This document shows positions 1-6,787 of a stretch of DNA of 43,816 bases, one piece after another. Source of the DNA: Streptomyces typhae. Its GTDB lineage: Bacteria; Actinomycetota; Actinomycetes; Streptomycetales; Streptomycetaceae. Every line of letters begins with the position of its first letter. Position 1 is the stretch's first letter. A program made the translations under genes and the position numbers. The notes below the pieces were generated by a model. The model was not told where the DNA came from, made no database searches, and saw only the letters and a list, made by a program, of their open reading frames with translations. The stretch covers positions 90,833 to 134,648 of the forward strand of contig NZ_WPNZ01000028.1 in the NCBI RefSeq assembly GCF_009755605.1, in the 5' to 3' direction.

Positions 1-130
1 GCAGCACCGGCAGCACCGGCAGCACCGGCAGCACCGGCAGCACCGGCAGCACCGGCAGCACCGGCAGCACCGGCAGCACCGGCAGCACCGGCAGCACCGG
101 CAGCACCGGCAGCACCGGCAGCACCGGCAG
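1..130. repeat. 9-bp tandem repeat (about 14.4 copies) inside the smc hinge
   Basis: The unit GCAGCACCG repeats without error from base 1 to about 130 and probably continues beyond the left edge. Read in the smc frame on the minus strand it encodes Ala-Gly-Ala repeated about 14 times. Because 9 bp is three codons, copy-number changes would keep the gene in frame. Confidence 0.95.
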
Positions 131-1991
131 GAGCGTCCGCCGGGGGCCCCTCCCCAGTCAAGCCGTCGAAGGCGGCATCCGGCATCGCGCCAGAACCGTC
201 GCGCCGCCCGCCGAGCGCACCCCCTCGCGCCCCCGAGGCGGGGGGCACCGCGGCACCCCACCCCGCGTCGGGCGCCCCCGCCAGCAACAGCGCGGCACGG
301 CCCCCGTCCTGCTTGCGCAGCAGGCGGATCGCTTCTGCTGCCGAGGCGGGCGTCGTGACGGCGACGGCGTCCGCGGCGGCGCCGAACGCCGCCGCGACCG
401 GAACTTCGAAGCCCGGCGCCACGGAGAGCAGCTCGGCGGCGGGTCCGAGCAGCCCGGTGAGCCGGTCCCTGGCGGCGAGCAGCGCGCCGGAGCCGTCCTT
501 GCGGCGCAGTCCGAGGGCGAGGGCGTCGTGCCGGGCGGCCACGGCGGCCCGCTTCCGCTCGGCCGCGGTGGCCGCCTCCCGGGCCGCGGTCAGCTCCGCC
601 TCGGCGTCGACGAGCCCGCGGCGGGCCTCCTCGTGCCGCTCCCCCAGCTCGGCGTCGCCCGCGTCGAGCCCGTCGACCTCCGTCTTGAGCCGTTCGTACT
701 GCTCCTGCGCCGTGACCGCGCGCTCCTGGGCCTCGTCCCTGGCCAGGGCGAGGCGGTCGATCTCGGCCTGCGCGGACGCGGCCCGGGAGCGGGCCGCGTT
801 GACCTGCCCGCCGAGCCGTGCGAGGCCTTCGCGCCGGTCGGCGATGGCCCGCGCCGCGTCCTTCAGGCGGCGCTCCTCCGCGGCGAGCTCGCGTTCGAGG
901 TCGGCGCGGTGGGCGACGGTGTCGTCGAGGGCGTGCTGGGCCGCTTCGAGGGCGGCTTCGAGCTCGGCCTCCTGCTCGCGGACGCGCGCGGCCTCGCGCT
1001 CCATGTCCTCGGGGTCGCGTCCGCGCCGCTCGTCGGCGGGAGCGGAGCGGGCGCTGGTGACGCGGGCGTCCGCGAGCGAGACGGTGCCGCGCACACGCTC
1101 GGCGAGCTGTGAGAGCTCGTACCAGGTCTGCTGGGCCCGCTGCAGGCGCGGACTGAGCCGGCGCACCTCGTCCTCCAGGGCCGCCTCGCGCTGGAGCGCC
1201 GTCTTCAGCTCGGCCTCGGCGGCGTCCTTGCGGGCCTTGAGCGCGGCCTCGTCGGCGACCTCCGCGGTCAGGGCCTGACGCATCCGTACGAGGTCGTCGG
1301 CGAGCAGCCGCAGCCGGGCGTCGCGCAGGTCGGCCTGGATGACGGCGGCACGCCGGGCCACGGCGGCCTGGCGGCCGAGCGGCTTGAGCTGGCGCCGCAG
1401 CTCGTCGGTGAGGTCCTGGACGCGCGCGAGGTTGGCCTGCATCGCGTCCAGCTTCCGCAGCGCCTTCTCCTTGCGCTTGCGGTGCTTGAGGACGCCCGCG
1501 GCCTCCTCGATGAAGGCGCGGCGGCCCATGGGATCGGCGTGCAGGACGGAGTCGAGCTGGCCCTGGCCGACGATGACGTGCATCTCGCGGCCGATGCCGG
1601 AGTCGGAGAGGAGTTCCTGGATATCGAGCAGGCGACACGTATCACCATTGATCTGGTACTCGCTGCCGCCGTTGCGGAACATGATCCGCGTGATGGTGAC
1701 CTCGGCGTACTCGATCGGCAGGGCGCCGTCGGAGTTGTCGATGGTGAGGGAGACCTCGGCGCGGCCGAGCGGCGGCCTGCCGGTCGTCCCGGCGAAGATG
1801 ACGTCCTCCATCTTGCCGCCGCGCAGCGATTTCGCGCCCTGTTCACCCATGACCCAGCTCAGCGCGTCCACGACGTTGGACTTGCCGGATCCGTTCGGTC
1901 CGACGACGCAGGTGATGCCCGGCTCGAACTTCAGCGTCGTCGCCGACGCGAAAGACTTGAAACCACGCAGTGTCAGGGCCTTGAGGTGCAC
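1..1991 (-). CDS. smc: Chromosome segregation ATPase SMC, N-terminal part (cut by window edge)
   Basis: SMC is the coiled-coil ATPase of the condensin complex (with ScpA and ScpB) that compacts and segregates chromosomes. The reading frame starts with GTG at 1991 (MHLKALTLRGFKSFA) and stays open to base 1, giving about 663 residues. The Walker A loop GPNGSGKSN lies near residue 32, followed by the ABC head, then a long Ala/Glu/Arg-rich coiled coil, then the hinge starting near residue 510 (GPAAELLSVAPGFEVPVAAA). After hinge residues RAALLLAGAP comes a Gly/Ala/Pro-rich insertion that becomes a pure Ala-Gly-Ala repeat at about residue 622. The C-terminal half, with the signature and Walker B motifs, lies outside the window. 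No strong Shine-Dalgarno sequence precedes the GTG. Family assignment is certain; the exact start is slightly less so. Confidence 0.95.
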   Translation of the reverse strand, partial: MHLKALTLRGFKSFASATTLKFEPGITCVVGPNGSGKSNVVDALSWVMGEQGAKSLRGGKMEDVIFAGTTGRPPLGRAEVSLTIDNSDGALPIEYAEVTITRIMFRNGGSEYQINGDTCRLLDIQELLSDSGIGREMHVIVGQGQLDSVLHADPMGRRAFIEEAAGVLKHRKRKEKALRKLDAMQANLARVQDLTDELRRQLKPLGRQAAVARRAAVIQADLRDARLRLLADDLVRMRQALTAEVADEAALKARKDAAEAELKTALQREAALEDEVRRLSPRLQRAQQTWYELSQLAERVRGTVSLADARVTSARSAPADERRGRDPEDMEREAARVREQEAELEAALEAAQHALDDTVAHRADLERELAAEERRLKDAARAIADRREGLARLGGQVNAARSRAASAQAEIDRLALARDEAQERAVTAQEQYERLKTEVDGLDAGDAELGERHEEARRGLVDAEAELTAAREAATAAERKRAAVAARHDALALGLRRKDGSGALLAARDRLTGLLGPAAELLSVAPGFEVPVAAAFGAAADAVAVTTPASAAEAIRLLRKQDGGRAALLLAGAPDAGWGAAVPPASGARGGALGGRRDGSGAMPDAAFDGLTGEGPPADAPAGAAGAAGAAGAAGAAGAAGAAGAAGAAGAAGAAGAAGAAGA

Positions 1992-2108
1992 GCCGCGTGA
2001 CTCTACCTTTCGCCGGTAGTTCACCGAGGAACGTGCGGGCAGTTTCACGGCGGAAGGTGCAGGGCACATCAGGTGTAAGCCCTTGCACGGCCAGGGAGGG
2101 AAAGAAAG

Positions 2109-2130
2109 AAGGGACGCCGAAGCGTCCCTT
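2109..2130 (-). terminator. Rho-independent terminator after the small coiled-coil gene
   Basis: A perfect 9-bp stem (AAGGGACGC paired with GCGTCCCTT) closes a 4-nt loop. On the minus strand it is followed by a T-rich tract (TTCTTTCTTTCCC). It sits between the 67-residue protein gene and smc and should end transcription of the former, so smc probably has its own promoter at 1992-2108. Confidence 0.75.
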
Positions 2131-2245
2131 GCGGATCTCTCAGATCTATTAGATCAAGCAGATCTCTCTGTTTCAGCGGCTTGTCACGAACATCCTGACT
2201 GTGCGGTCATGGACATCCGTGGCGCCGGGTTCGGGGTGGCGTGGG

Positions 2246-2449
2246 TCAGGTGAGCGCAGGCTCCGCCTGGGGTACGTCGATGCTCTCCAGGAGCGCGTCG
2301 TGAGAAGCGGCAGCCGCCAGCGCGTCGTTCTCCGCCTGGATCCTGCCGAGCTCGGATTCCAGGTCCTGGACGCGCTGCTGGAGCCGTCGCATCTCGGCGA
2401 GGAGTCGCGGGTCGCTGCCGCCGACGTAACCGAGAAGCGCCTTTGCCAT
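2246..2449 (-). CDS. Small coiled-coil protein of unknown function (67 aa)
   Basis: The product begins MAKALLGYVGGSDPRLLAEM and is a short N-terminal segment followed by a heptad-like helix (MRRLQQRVQDLESELGRIQAENDAL split around residues 20-44), so a coiled-coil dimer is likely. The start is the ATG at 2449, because GGAGGACC lies at Shine-Dalgarno distance; upstream in-frame codons have poor third-position GC. From memory this small gene is conserved next to smc in Streptomyces, but no function is known to me. It is not the ZapB or ScpA family by sequence. A role linked to SMC would be inference from position only. Confidence 0.85.
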   Translation of the reverse strand: MAKALLGYVGGSDPRLLAEMRRLQQRVQDLESELGRIQAENDALAAAASHDALLESIDVPQAEPALT

Positions 2450-2834
2450 GATGAGTGGTCCTCCACACTGAGTGACCGACCGAATCGGTGTGGGTCGTGA
2501 GGGAATCGCACCCGCGGTGCTTGGCACTCTTCTGTTCTTGCTGGGTGTTACTTGGCCGTTCTCACATGCCAAACAGCTAAGGTGCGCGGGGCTTCCAGAG
2601 TCTCACCAAAAAGTTTGACGGTCAACACGATCACGCCCCGTATTGACGGGCGACCCGGCGGCGCGCGGCGGTGGAACCTGCGGCGCTGCCTCGGCTTCGG
2701 GACCCTGGGGGCGGCGAGATCATCCTTACTCGCGGAGCCTGCCACGGCAACCGCTTCTTGGCAACCACCAGGCCTTTCCTGCCCCGCGGGGCCGCCGCCG
2801 CCCCATCCGTCGGGGGCTCGGTGAGGGGGCGGGG
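2450..2834. other. Gene-poor stretch between the small coiled-coil gene and acyP
   Basis: These 385 bases contain only short open frames with mixed third-position GC and no recognisable product. The right-hand end of the stretch (below 2700) is more AT-rich than the surroundings and contains TTGACC near 2617-2622 on the minus strand, a possible -35 element for the 67-residue protein gene. I see no RNA gene here. Confidence 0.4.
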
Positions 2835-3116
2835 TCAGCGGATGGCGAAGGACTCGTAGCCGCCGCGGGGCGTGTCCCAGATCTCAGTCACACCGTCGAC
2901 ACGGCCGGGTGTGTCGCTGCCGTGCAGCCAGTCGAGGAGTTCCTGGCAGCCGCTGCGTGAACCTTCGGCGACCACTTGGACGCGGCCGTCGTCGAGATTG
3001 AGAGCAAAGCCACACAGGCCGCCGATCTCCAGTGCCCTGGCCCGGGTGAACCAGCGGAATCCCACGCCTTGCACGCGGCCGCGCACCCAGGCGACGAGGC
3101 GGACTTCTTCGTTCAT
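2835..3116 (-). CDS. acyP: Acylphosphatase
   Basis: Acylphosphatase hydrolyses carboxyl-phosphate bonds such as those of acetyl phosphate or carbamoyl phosphate in the cytoplasm. The 93-residue product has the usual family length (about 90-100). The phosphate-binding loop GRVQGVGFRW with its catalytic Arg is near residues 13-22, and the catalytic Asn lies in ALNLDDGRV near residue 40. The ATG at 3116 (MNEEVRLVAWV) fits family alignments; an in-frame GTG at 3125 would add three residues. It is transcribed divergently from the CAP-domain gene. Confidence 0.93.
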   Translation of the reverse strand: MNEEVRLVAWVRGRVQGVGFRWFTRARALEIGGLCGFALNLDDGRVQVVAEGSRSGCQELLDWLHGSDTPGRVDGVTEIWDTPRGGYESFAIR

Positions 3117-3277
3117 GAGGTGCACGCTAACGGGCCGATTGCCCGGGGAGCACTTCGCCCCCTTGCGCCATCGCGTACAGTCGCGACTCGACGAGCCTCA
3201 CCCGTATGGGTGAGTCACGTCGACCGTCACGACGACGCCGGGGCCGACACCGGGCGTCAGGACGAAAGGCCCACGAG

Positions 3278-4393
3278 ATGGGACGCCACCGACGCAGCGG
3301 CGCCGACCGCGCCGCCACCGGCCGCGCCGCTCGCACCGCGCCGCTCACCACGCCCGACGACCACGCCACCGGTGGGCCCTCCGCAGGCACCACGGGCGCG
3401 TCGGGCACGCCGTCGGGCACGTCGTACGACATCGTCTACCGCGCCGATGGCGGTCGCCGCACGGCGTCGCACCGGCGCGGCCGCCGGACGTCGAAGCCGG
3501 TGCGCACGGGTCTGCTCGGGGTCTCCGCGGCCGTCGCGATGGGAGCCGTCGCGGTCGCGTCCGGCCTGGTGCCGGGCGGTGGCACGTATTCGCTGGGCGG
3601 TGGGGAGGACCCGGGCGCCGTCCGGTCCGCGAGTTCCCCTTCCGGCCTCGACGCACAGGGCGGAAACGGCGGCTCGGCGGAGCGCGGGGAGCCCACGCCG
3701 AGCCGCGGCGGCGGAAGCACCGACGCGCCGGCGCCGTCGAAGTCCGCTGCCGGGCCCTCCGCGAAGCCGTCCGGCAAGGCGTCCCCGTCCGCCCCGTCGC
3801 AGCCGAAGCCCCCGGCGGACACCGGCTCCGAGGACTCCGGCGACACCCGCGACAAGGGAAGCGACGGGAGCGGGGCGAACGGCAAGGACAAGGACAAGAA
3901 CAAGGCGGGGGACAACGGCGACCGCGAGGACGAGGCGCGCCGGACCCCCGGCCCTGAGCGCCCGCGGACCGGGGCGCCGAAGCCGCCGCCGGCGGCCGCG
4001 AAGCCGACGACCGGTGAGATCGCGGCCGAGGCCGAGGTGCTCGCGCTGGTCAACCAGGAGCGGGCCGAGGCGGGCTGCCGCCCGGTGCGCTCCGACATCG
4101 CCCTCGCCGACCTCGCCGGTGCCTTCAGCGCCGACATGGCGACCCGGGACTTCTTCGCGCACACCGACCCCGACGGCGCGACCCCGTGGGACCGCGCCGA
4201 GAAGGCCGGCATCGCGGACCTCGGCGGCGAGAACATCGCCCGCGGCCAGGTCGACGCGCCGTCCGTGATGGCCGCTTGGATGGCCAGCCCCGGACACCGC
4301 GCGAACATCCTGAACTGCGACTACAGGACCATGGGCGTCGGCGCGCACTTCGCGCCGGGCGGGCCCTGGTGGACGCAGGACTTCGGCTTCTGA
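3278..4393 (+). CDS. Membrane-anchored or secreted CAP (SCP/PR-1) domain protein
   Basis: The 371-residue product has an Arg-rich cytoplasmic N-terminus (MGRHRRSGADRAATGR), one hydrophobic segment at about residues 77-97, a long disordered Pro/Ser/Gly/Lys linker (about 100-245) and a C-terminal CAP domain. The domain shows the expected motifs: LVNQERAEAGC, FFAHTDPDG, GGENIARG, and MASPGHRANILN followed by YRTMGVG. CAP proteins act outside the cell; bacterial substrates are mostly unknown. I chose the ATG at 3278 (AGGACGAAAGG upstream) over the in-frame ATG at 3206, because the 24 codons between have only about half G/C third positions, unlike the gene. Confidence 0.88.
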   Translation: MGRHRRSGADRAATGRAARTAPLTTPDDHATGGPSAGTTGASGTPSGTSYDIVYRADGGRRTASHRRGRRTSKPVRTGLLGVSAAVAMGAVAVASGLVPGGGTYSLGGGEDPGAVRSASSPSGLDAQGGNGGSAERGEPTPSRGGGSTDAPAPSKSAAGPSAKPSGKASPSAPSQPKPPADTGSEDSGDTRDKGSDGSGANGKDKDKNKAGDNGDREDEARRTPGPERPRTGAPKPPPAAAKPTTGEIAAEAEVLALVNQERAEAGCRPVRSDIALADLAGAFSADMATRDFFAHTDPDGATPWDRAEKAGIADLGGENIARGQVDAPSVMAAWMASPGHRANILNCDYRTMGVGAHFAPGGPWWTQDFGF

Positions 4394-4402
4394 GCCCTCG
4401 GC

Positions 4403-4477
4403 TCAGTTCGGCTTGCGAACCCTCCGGTCAGTTCGACTTGCGAACCCTCCGGTCAGTTCGGCTTCCGAACCCTCGGC
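4403..4477. repeat. Three tandem copies of a 25-bp unit between convergent genes
   Basis: The unit beginning TCAGTTCGGCTTGCGAACCC occurs at 4403, 4428 and 4453 with one or two substitutions per copy. It fills nearly all the space between the CAP gene stop (4393) and the stop codon of the convergent flavodoxin-like gene (4478). Each copy contains TTCGnnTTnCGAA, a partial inverted repeat, so the array could act as a bidirectional terminator, but no U-tract is present. Confidence 0.85.
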
Positions 4478-5071
4478 TCAGGCGGCGGCGATCGCCGCGC
4501 GGCCCGCGGCGACGACGCGCGCGGTCTCGGTGACCCTGCGCCCGAGGTGCTCGGCCGTGGCGATGTCCGCCTTGTGCACGGCCTCCGGGCCCTGGTCGGC
4601 GTTGGTCTGGGCGGCGGCTCCGGCGAAGAAGCCGAGGCGGTTGAGGTCGTTCTCGGAGGCCTCGGAGGAGTTCCAGCCGGGCAGCAGACCCAGGTTGACC
4701 CAGTGCATGCCCTGCTGCGCGGCGAGCGTCTGGAAGTACTGGAGGGTGTGCAGCTTGTCACCGCTCTTGGACGCGGAGTTGGTGAAGCCCGCGGCGAGCT
4801 TGTCCTGCCAGGCGCGGGTGGCCCAGCGCTTCGACGAGGCCTCCGCGAAGACGTGGAAGGCACCCGAGGCCGTGCCCATGTAGGTGGGCGAGCCGAAGAC
4901 GATGGCGTCCGCCGCGTCCAGGAGCTCCCACTCGGCCTCGGTGATCTCGTCGACCTTGATCAGGTGCGTGTCGGCACCGGCTTCCTCGGCACCGGAGCGG
5001 ACGGCCTCCGCGACGACGGCGGTGTGGCCGAATCCGGAGTGGTAGGCGATGGCGACGACGGGGCTGGTCAT
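4478..5071 (-). CDS. Flavodoxin-like FMN-dependent NAD(P)H oxidoreductase (WrbA-related)
   Basis: The 197-residue product has a flavodoxin fold: the FMN phosphate loop YHSGFGHTAVVAEAV near residues 10-24, the isoalloxazine-binding stretch FGSPTYMGTASGAF near residue 70, and GFTNSASKSGDKLHTL with NLGL further on. Such proteins reduce quinones or nitro compounds using NAD(P)H. The ATG at 5071 (MTSPVVAIAY) has AAGGAG about 9 nt upstream. It is divergent from an HxlR-family regulator at 5233, a common regulator/target arrangement, so induction by electrophilic or oxidative stress is a reasonable inference. Confidence 0.9.
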   Translation of the reverse strand: MTSPVVAIAYHSGFGHTAVVAEAVRSGAEEAGADTHLIKVDEITEAEWELLDAADAIVFGSPTYMGTASGAFHVFAEASSKRWATRAWQDKLAAGFTNSASKSGDKLHTLQYFQTLAAQQGMHWVNLGLLPGWNSSEASENDLNRLGFFAGAAAQTNADQGPEAVHKADIATAEHLGRRVTETARVVAAGRAAIAAA

Positions 5072-5172
5072 GGGTGGGTGCTCCTTGGTGGAGGGAGATC
5101 GGGACCGCGTACGGCGGGACGGGAACGCGTACGGCGGGGCGGCGGACGGACCGGCCGACTCCCGAAAGGAAA

Positions 5173-5193
5173 GCACTAACTTTTGGTTAGCGC
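5173..5193. promoter_or_regulatory. Palindromic operator candidate for the HxlR regulator
   Basis: CTAAC-TTTTG-GTTAG is a perfect 5-bp inverted repeat, nearly extended by flanking GC. It lies in the 161-bp divergent spacer, about 100 bp from the reductase start and 40 bp from the regulator start. HxlR-type winged-helix dimers bind such short dyads. The assignment rests on position and symmetry only. Confidence 0.5.
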
Positions 5194-5232
5194 AACCCAT
5201 TGGATAGCGCTGTGGAGGAGTAGCCTTGCTGT

Positions 5233-5700
5233 ATGGACTCCCTCGCCCGCACAGACGACGCCTCCGGCGCACTCGACACACCCGACGCCTCCGACACATC
5301 CGACACATCCGACGCATCCGACTCGGACTGTCCGGACCTGGCGTACAACGTGTTCGCGCGGAACTGCCCGTCGCGGACCACGCTGGAGCACGTCACGGGC
5401 CGCTGGGGTGCGCTGACGCTCAGCGCGTTGCAGCACAGTTCGTTCCGGTTCAACGAACTGCGCCGCCGGGTCGACGGCGTGAGCGAGAAGATGCTGTCGC
5501 AGACGCTGCACGCGCTGGAGCGCGACGGTCTCGTGCACCGGGACGCACAGCCGACGAACCCGCCGCGCGTGGACTACCGGCTCACCCCGCTGGGGCAGGA
5601 GGTCGCCGAGCGCCTGCTGTCACTGATCCGTTTCGTGGAGGGCCACCAGGACGACGTGGCGGCCTCGCAGCAGCGCTACGACAGCCTCGGCGGGCGCTGA
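5233..5700 (+). CDS. HxlR-family winged-helix transcriptional regulator
   Basis: The 155-residue product has a C-terminal HxlR/DUF24 winged helix: CPSRTTLEHVTGRWGALTL near residues 45-63, FNELRRRVDGVSEKMLSQTL in the recognition region, then LERDGLVHRDAQ and a wing with VDYRLTPLG. Cys45 is at the position of the redox-sensing Cys of several family members, and Cys33 is an additional candidate. The first 30 residues are a low-complexity Asp-Ala/Thr-Ser repeat that the fold does not need. It probably controls the divergent reductase. The 3-prime end overlaps mutM by 25 bp in convergent orientation. Confidence 0.9.
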   Translation: MDSLARTDDASGALDTPDASDTSDTSDASDSDCPDLAYNVFARNCPSRTTLEHVTGRWGALTLSALQHSSFRFNELRRRVDGVSEKMLSQTLHALERDGLVHRDAQPTNPPRVDYRLTPLGQEVAERLLSLIRFVEGHQDDVAASQQRYDSLGGR

Positions 5701-6605
5701 CAGCGCGGGCAGAAGTAGCTGGAGCGGTTCATCCACGGCCGCCGCCGCATGGGCGTGCCGCAGCGCCGGCAGGGCTCGTCCTCGCGTCCGTACGCGTCGA
5801 GGGACCGCTCGAAGTAGCCCGACTCGCCGTTCACGTTGACGTAGAGGCTGTCGAAGCTGGTGCCGCCGACGGCGAGGGCGGCGTTCATCACGTCCCGTAC
5901 GTGGCCGAGGAGTTGCGCCGTGCGCGGCCGGGTGAAGGTGGCCGTCGGGCGTTCGTAGTGCAGCCGCGCCCGCCACAGGGCCTCGTCGGCGTAGATGTTG
6001 CCGACACCGCTGATCAGGGACTGGTTCAGCAGGGCGCGCTTGATGGTGCTGCGGCTGCGGCGCAGGGCCTGATGGAACGCCTCGTCGTCGAAGAGCGGGT
6101 CCAGCGGGTCGCGGGCGATGTGCGCGATGACATCGGGCAGACCGTCCGGGGTGTTCTCGTGCAGGGAGAGCCCGCCGAAGGTCCGCTGGTCCACGAACCG
6201 CAGCTCGGTGCCGCGCGCCTCGTCGGCGCCTTCGCCGTCGCCGTCACCCAGGTGACCGGCCTGGGCCACGTGGTCCTCGTGGTCCTCGTGGTCCGTGAAG
6301 CGCACCCGGATCCGCAAGTGCTTCTCGTCCGGGGCCTGTTCGGACTTGACCAGGAGCTGGCCGCTCATGCCCAGATGGGCGAGGACGGACATGCCGCTGT
6401 CGGCCACCGGCAGCCACAGGTACTTGCCGCGCCGCATCGGCGCGCCCATACGGTGCCCCTTGAGCCGGTGCGCGAAGTCGTCGGCGCCCGCGAGATGGCG
6501 GCGGATCGCCCGCGGGTGCAGGACCTCGACATCGGCGACGGTCCGGCCACCGACCCAGCGGGCGAGCCCGCGGCGGACGACCTCGACCTCGGGCAGTTCG
6601 GGCAC
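5676..6605 (-). CDS. mutM: Formamidopyrimidine-DNA glycosylase (Fpg)
   Basis: Fpg/MutM excises 8-oxoguanine and formamidopyrimidines and cleaves the abasic site. The GTG at 6605, preceded by GGAGGA, gives PELPEVEVVRRGL after the initiator, with the catalytic Pro and Glu at the very start. Other marks are the helix-two-turn-helix region NQSLISGVGNIYADEALWRA and the C-terminal zinc finger CRRCG...CPRCQ. The protein is 309 residues, somewhat longer than usual, because of a charged insertion at about residues 104-132 rich in His, Asp, Glu and Gly. It lies downstream of rnc on the same strand, separated by a strong inverted repeat. Confidence 0.95.
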   Translation of the reverse strand: MPELPEVEVVRRGLARWVGGRTVADVEVLHPRAIRRHLAGADDFAHRLKGHRMGAPMRRGKYLWLPVADSGMSVLAHLGMSGQLLVKSEQAPDEKHLRIRVRFTDHEDHEDHVAQAGHLGDGDGEGADEARGTELRFVDQRTFGGLSLHENTPDGLPDVIAHIARDPLDPLFDDEAFHQALRRSRSTIKRALLNQSLISGVGNIYADEALWRARLHYERPTATFTRPRTAQLLGHVRDVMNAALAVGGTSFDSLYVNVNGESGYFERSLDAYGREDEPCRRCGTPMRRRPWMNRSSYFCPRCQRPPRLS

Positions 6606-6706
6606 GGGGGTCCTCCGGACGGGTGCGGGGTGCGCGGTGCGGGACGGCGGTGCACGGGCAGCGTAGCGCGCGGTTTCCGGCCTCGCGGCGGGCCTGCCTC
6701 GCACAC

Positions 6707-6768
6707 CGGGCGCCCGCCCGCGGCCGGTGCACGGCCGCGGGCGGTGCACGGCCGCGGGCGGGCGCCCG
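6707..6768. terminator. Perfect 20-bp inverted repeat just downstream of rnc
   Basis: Bases 6707-6726 and 6749-6768 are exact reverse complements, with a 22-nt spacer that carries an extra partial copy of the same sequence (CGGCCGCGGGCGG). The structure starts about 20 nt after the rnc stop and precedes mutM. It may be a terminator or mRNA stabiliser; there is no clear U-tract. A 20-bp stem is also the size RNase III, the product of the upstream gene, cleaves. Confidence 0.8.
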
Positions 6769-6787
6769 CTGATGCGTACCGCTCCGC

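Noticed and set aside
1..130. Tandem array as a CRISPR or centromere-like site
   Set aside because: Units are contiguous 9-mers without spacers and lie in frame in the smc coding sequence.
313..1278. Long plus-strand open frame opposite smc (321 aa, Ser/Arg/Ala-rich)
   Set aside because: It is a shadow of smc on the other strand; composition follows from high third-position GC and it has no domain or ribosome site.
2548..2745. 65-residue frame on the minus strand between the small coiled-coil gene and acyP
   Set aside because: Third-position GC is mixed, no ribosome site is convincing, and it overlaps the probable promoter of the small gene.
2720..2810. GCAACC-containing segment resembling a SAM-type riboswitch piece
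   Set aside because: The rest of the riboswitch consensus is missing and no methionine or sulfur gene follows.
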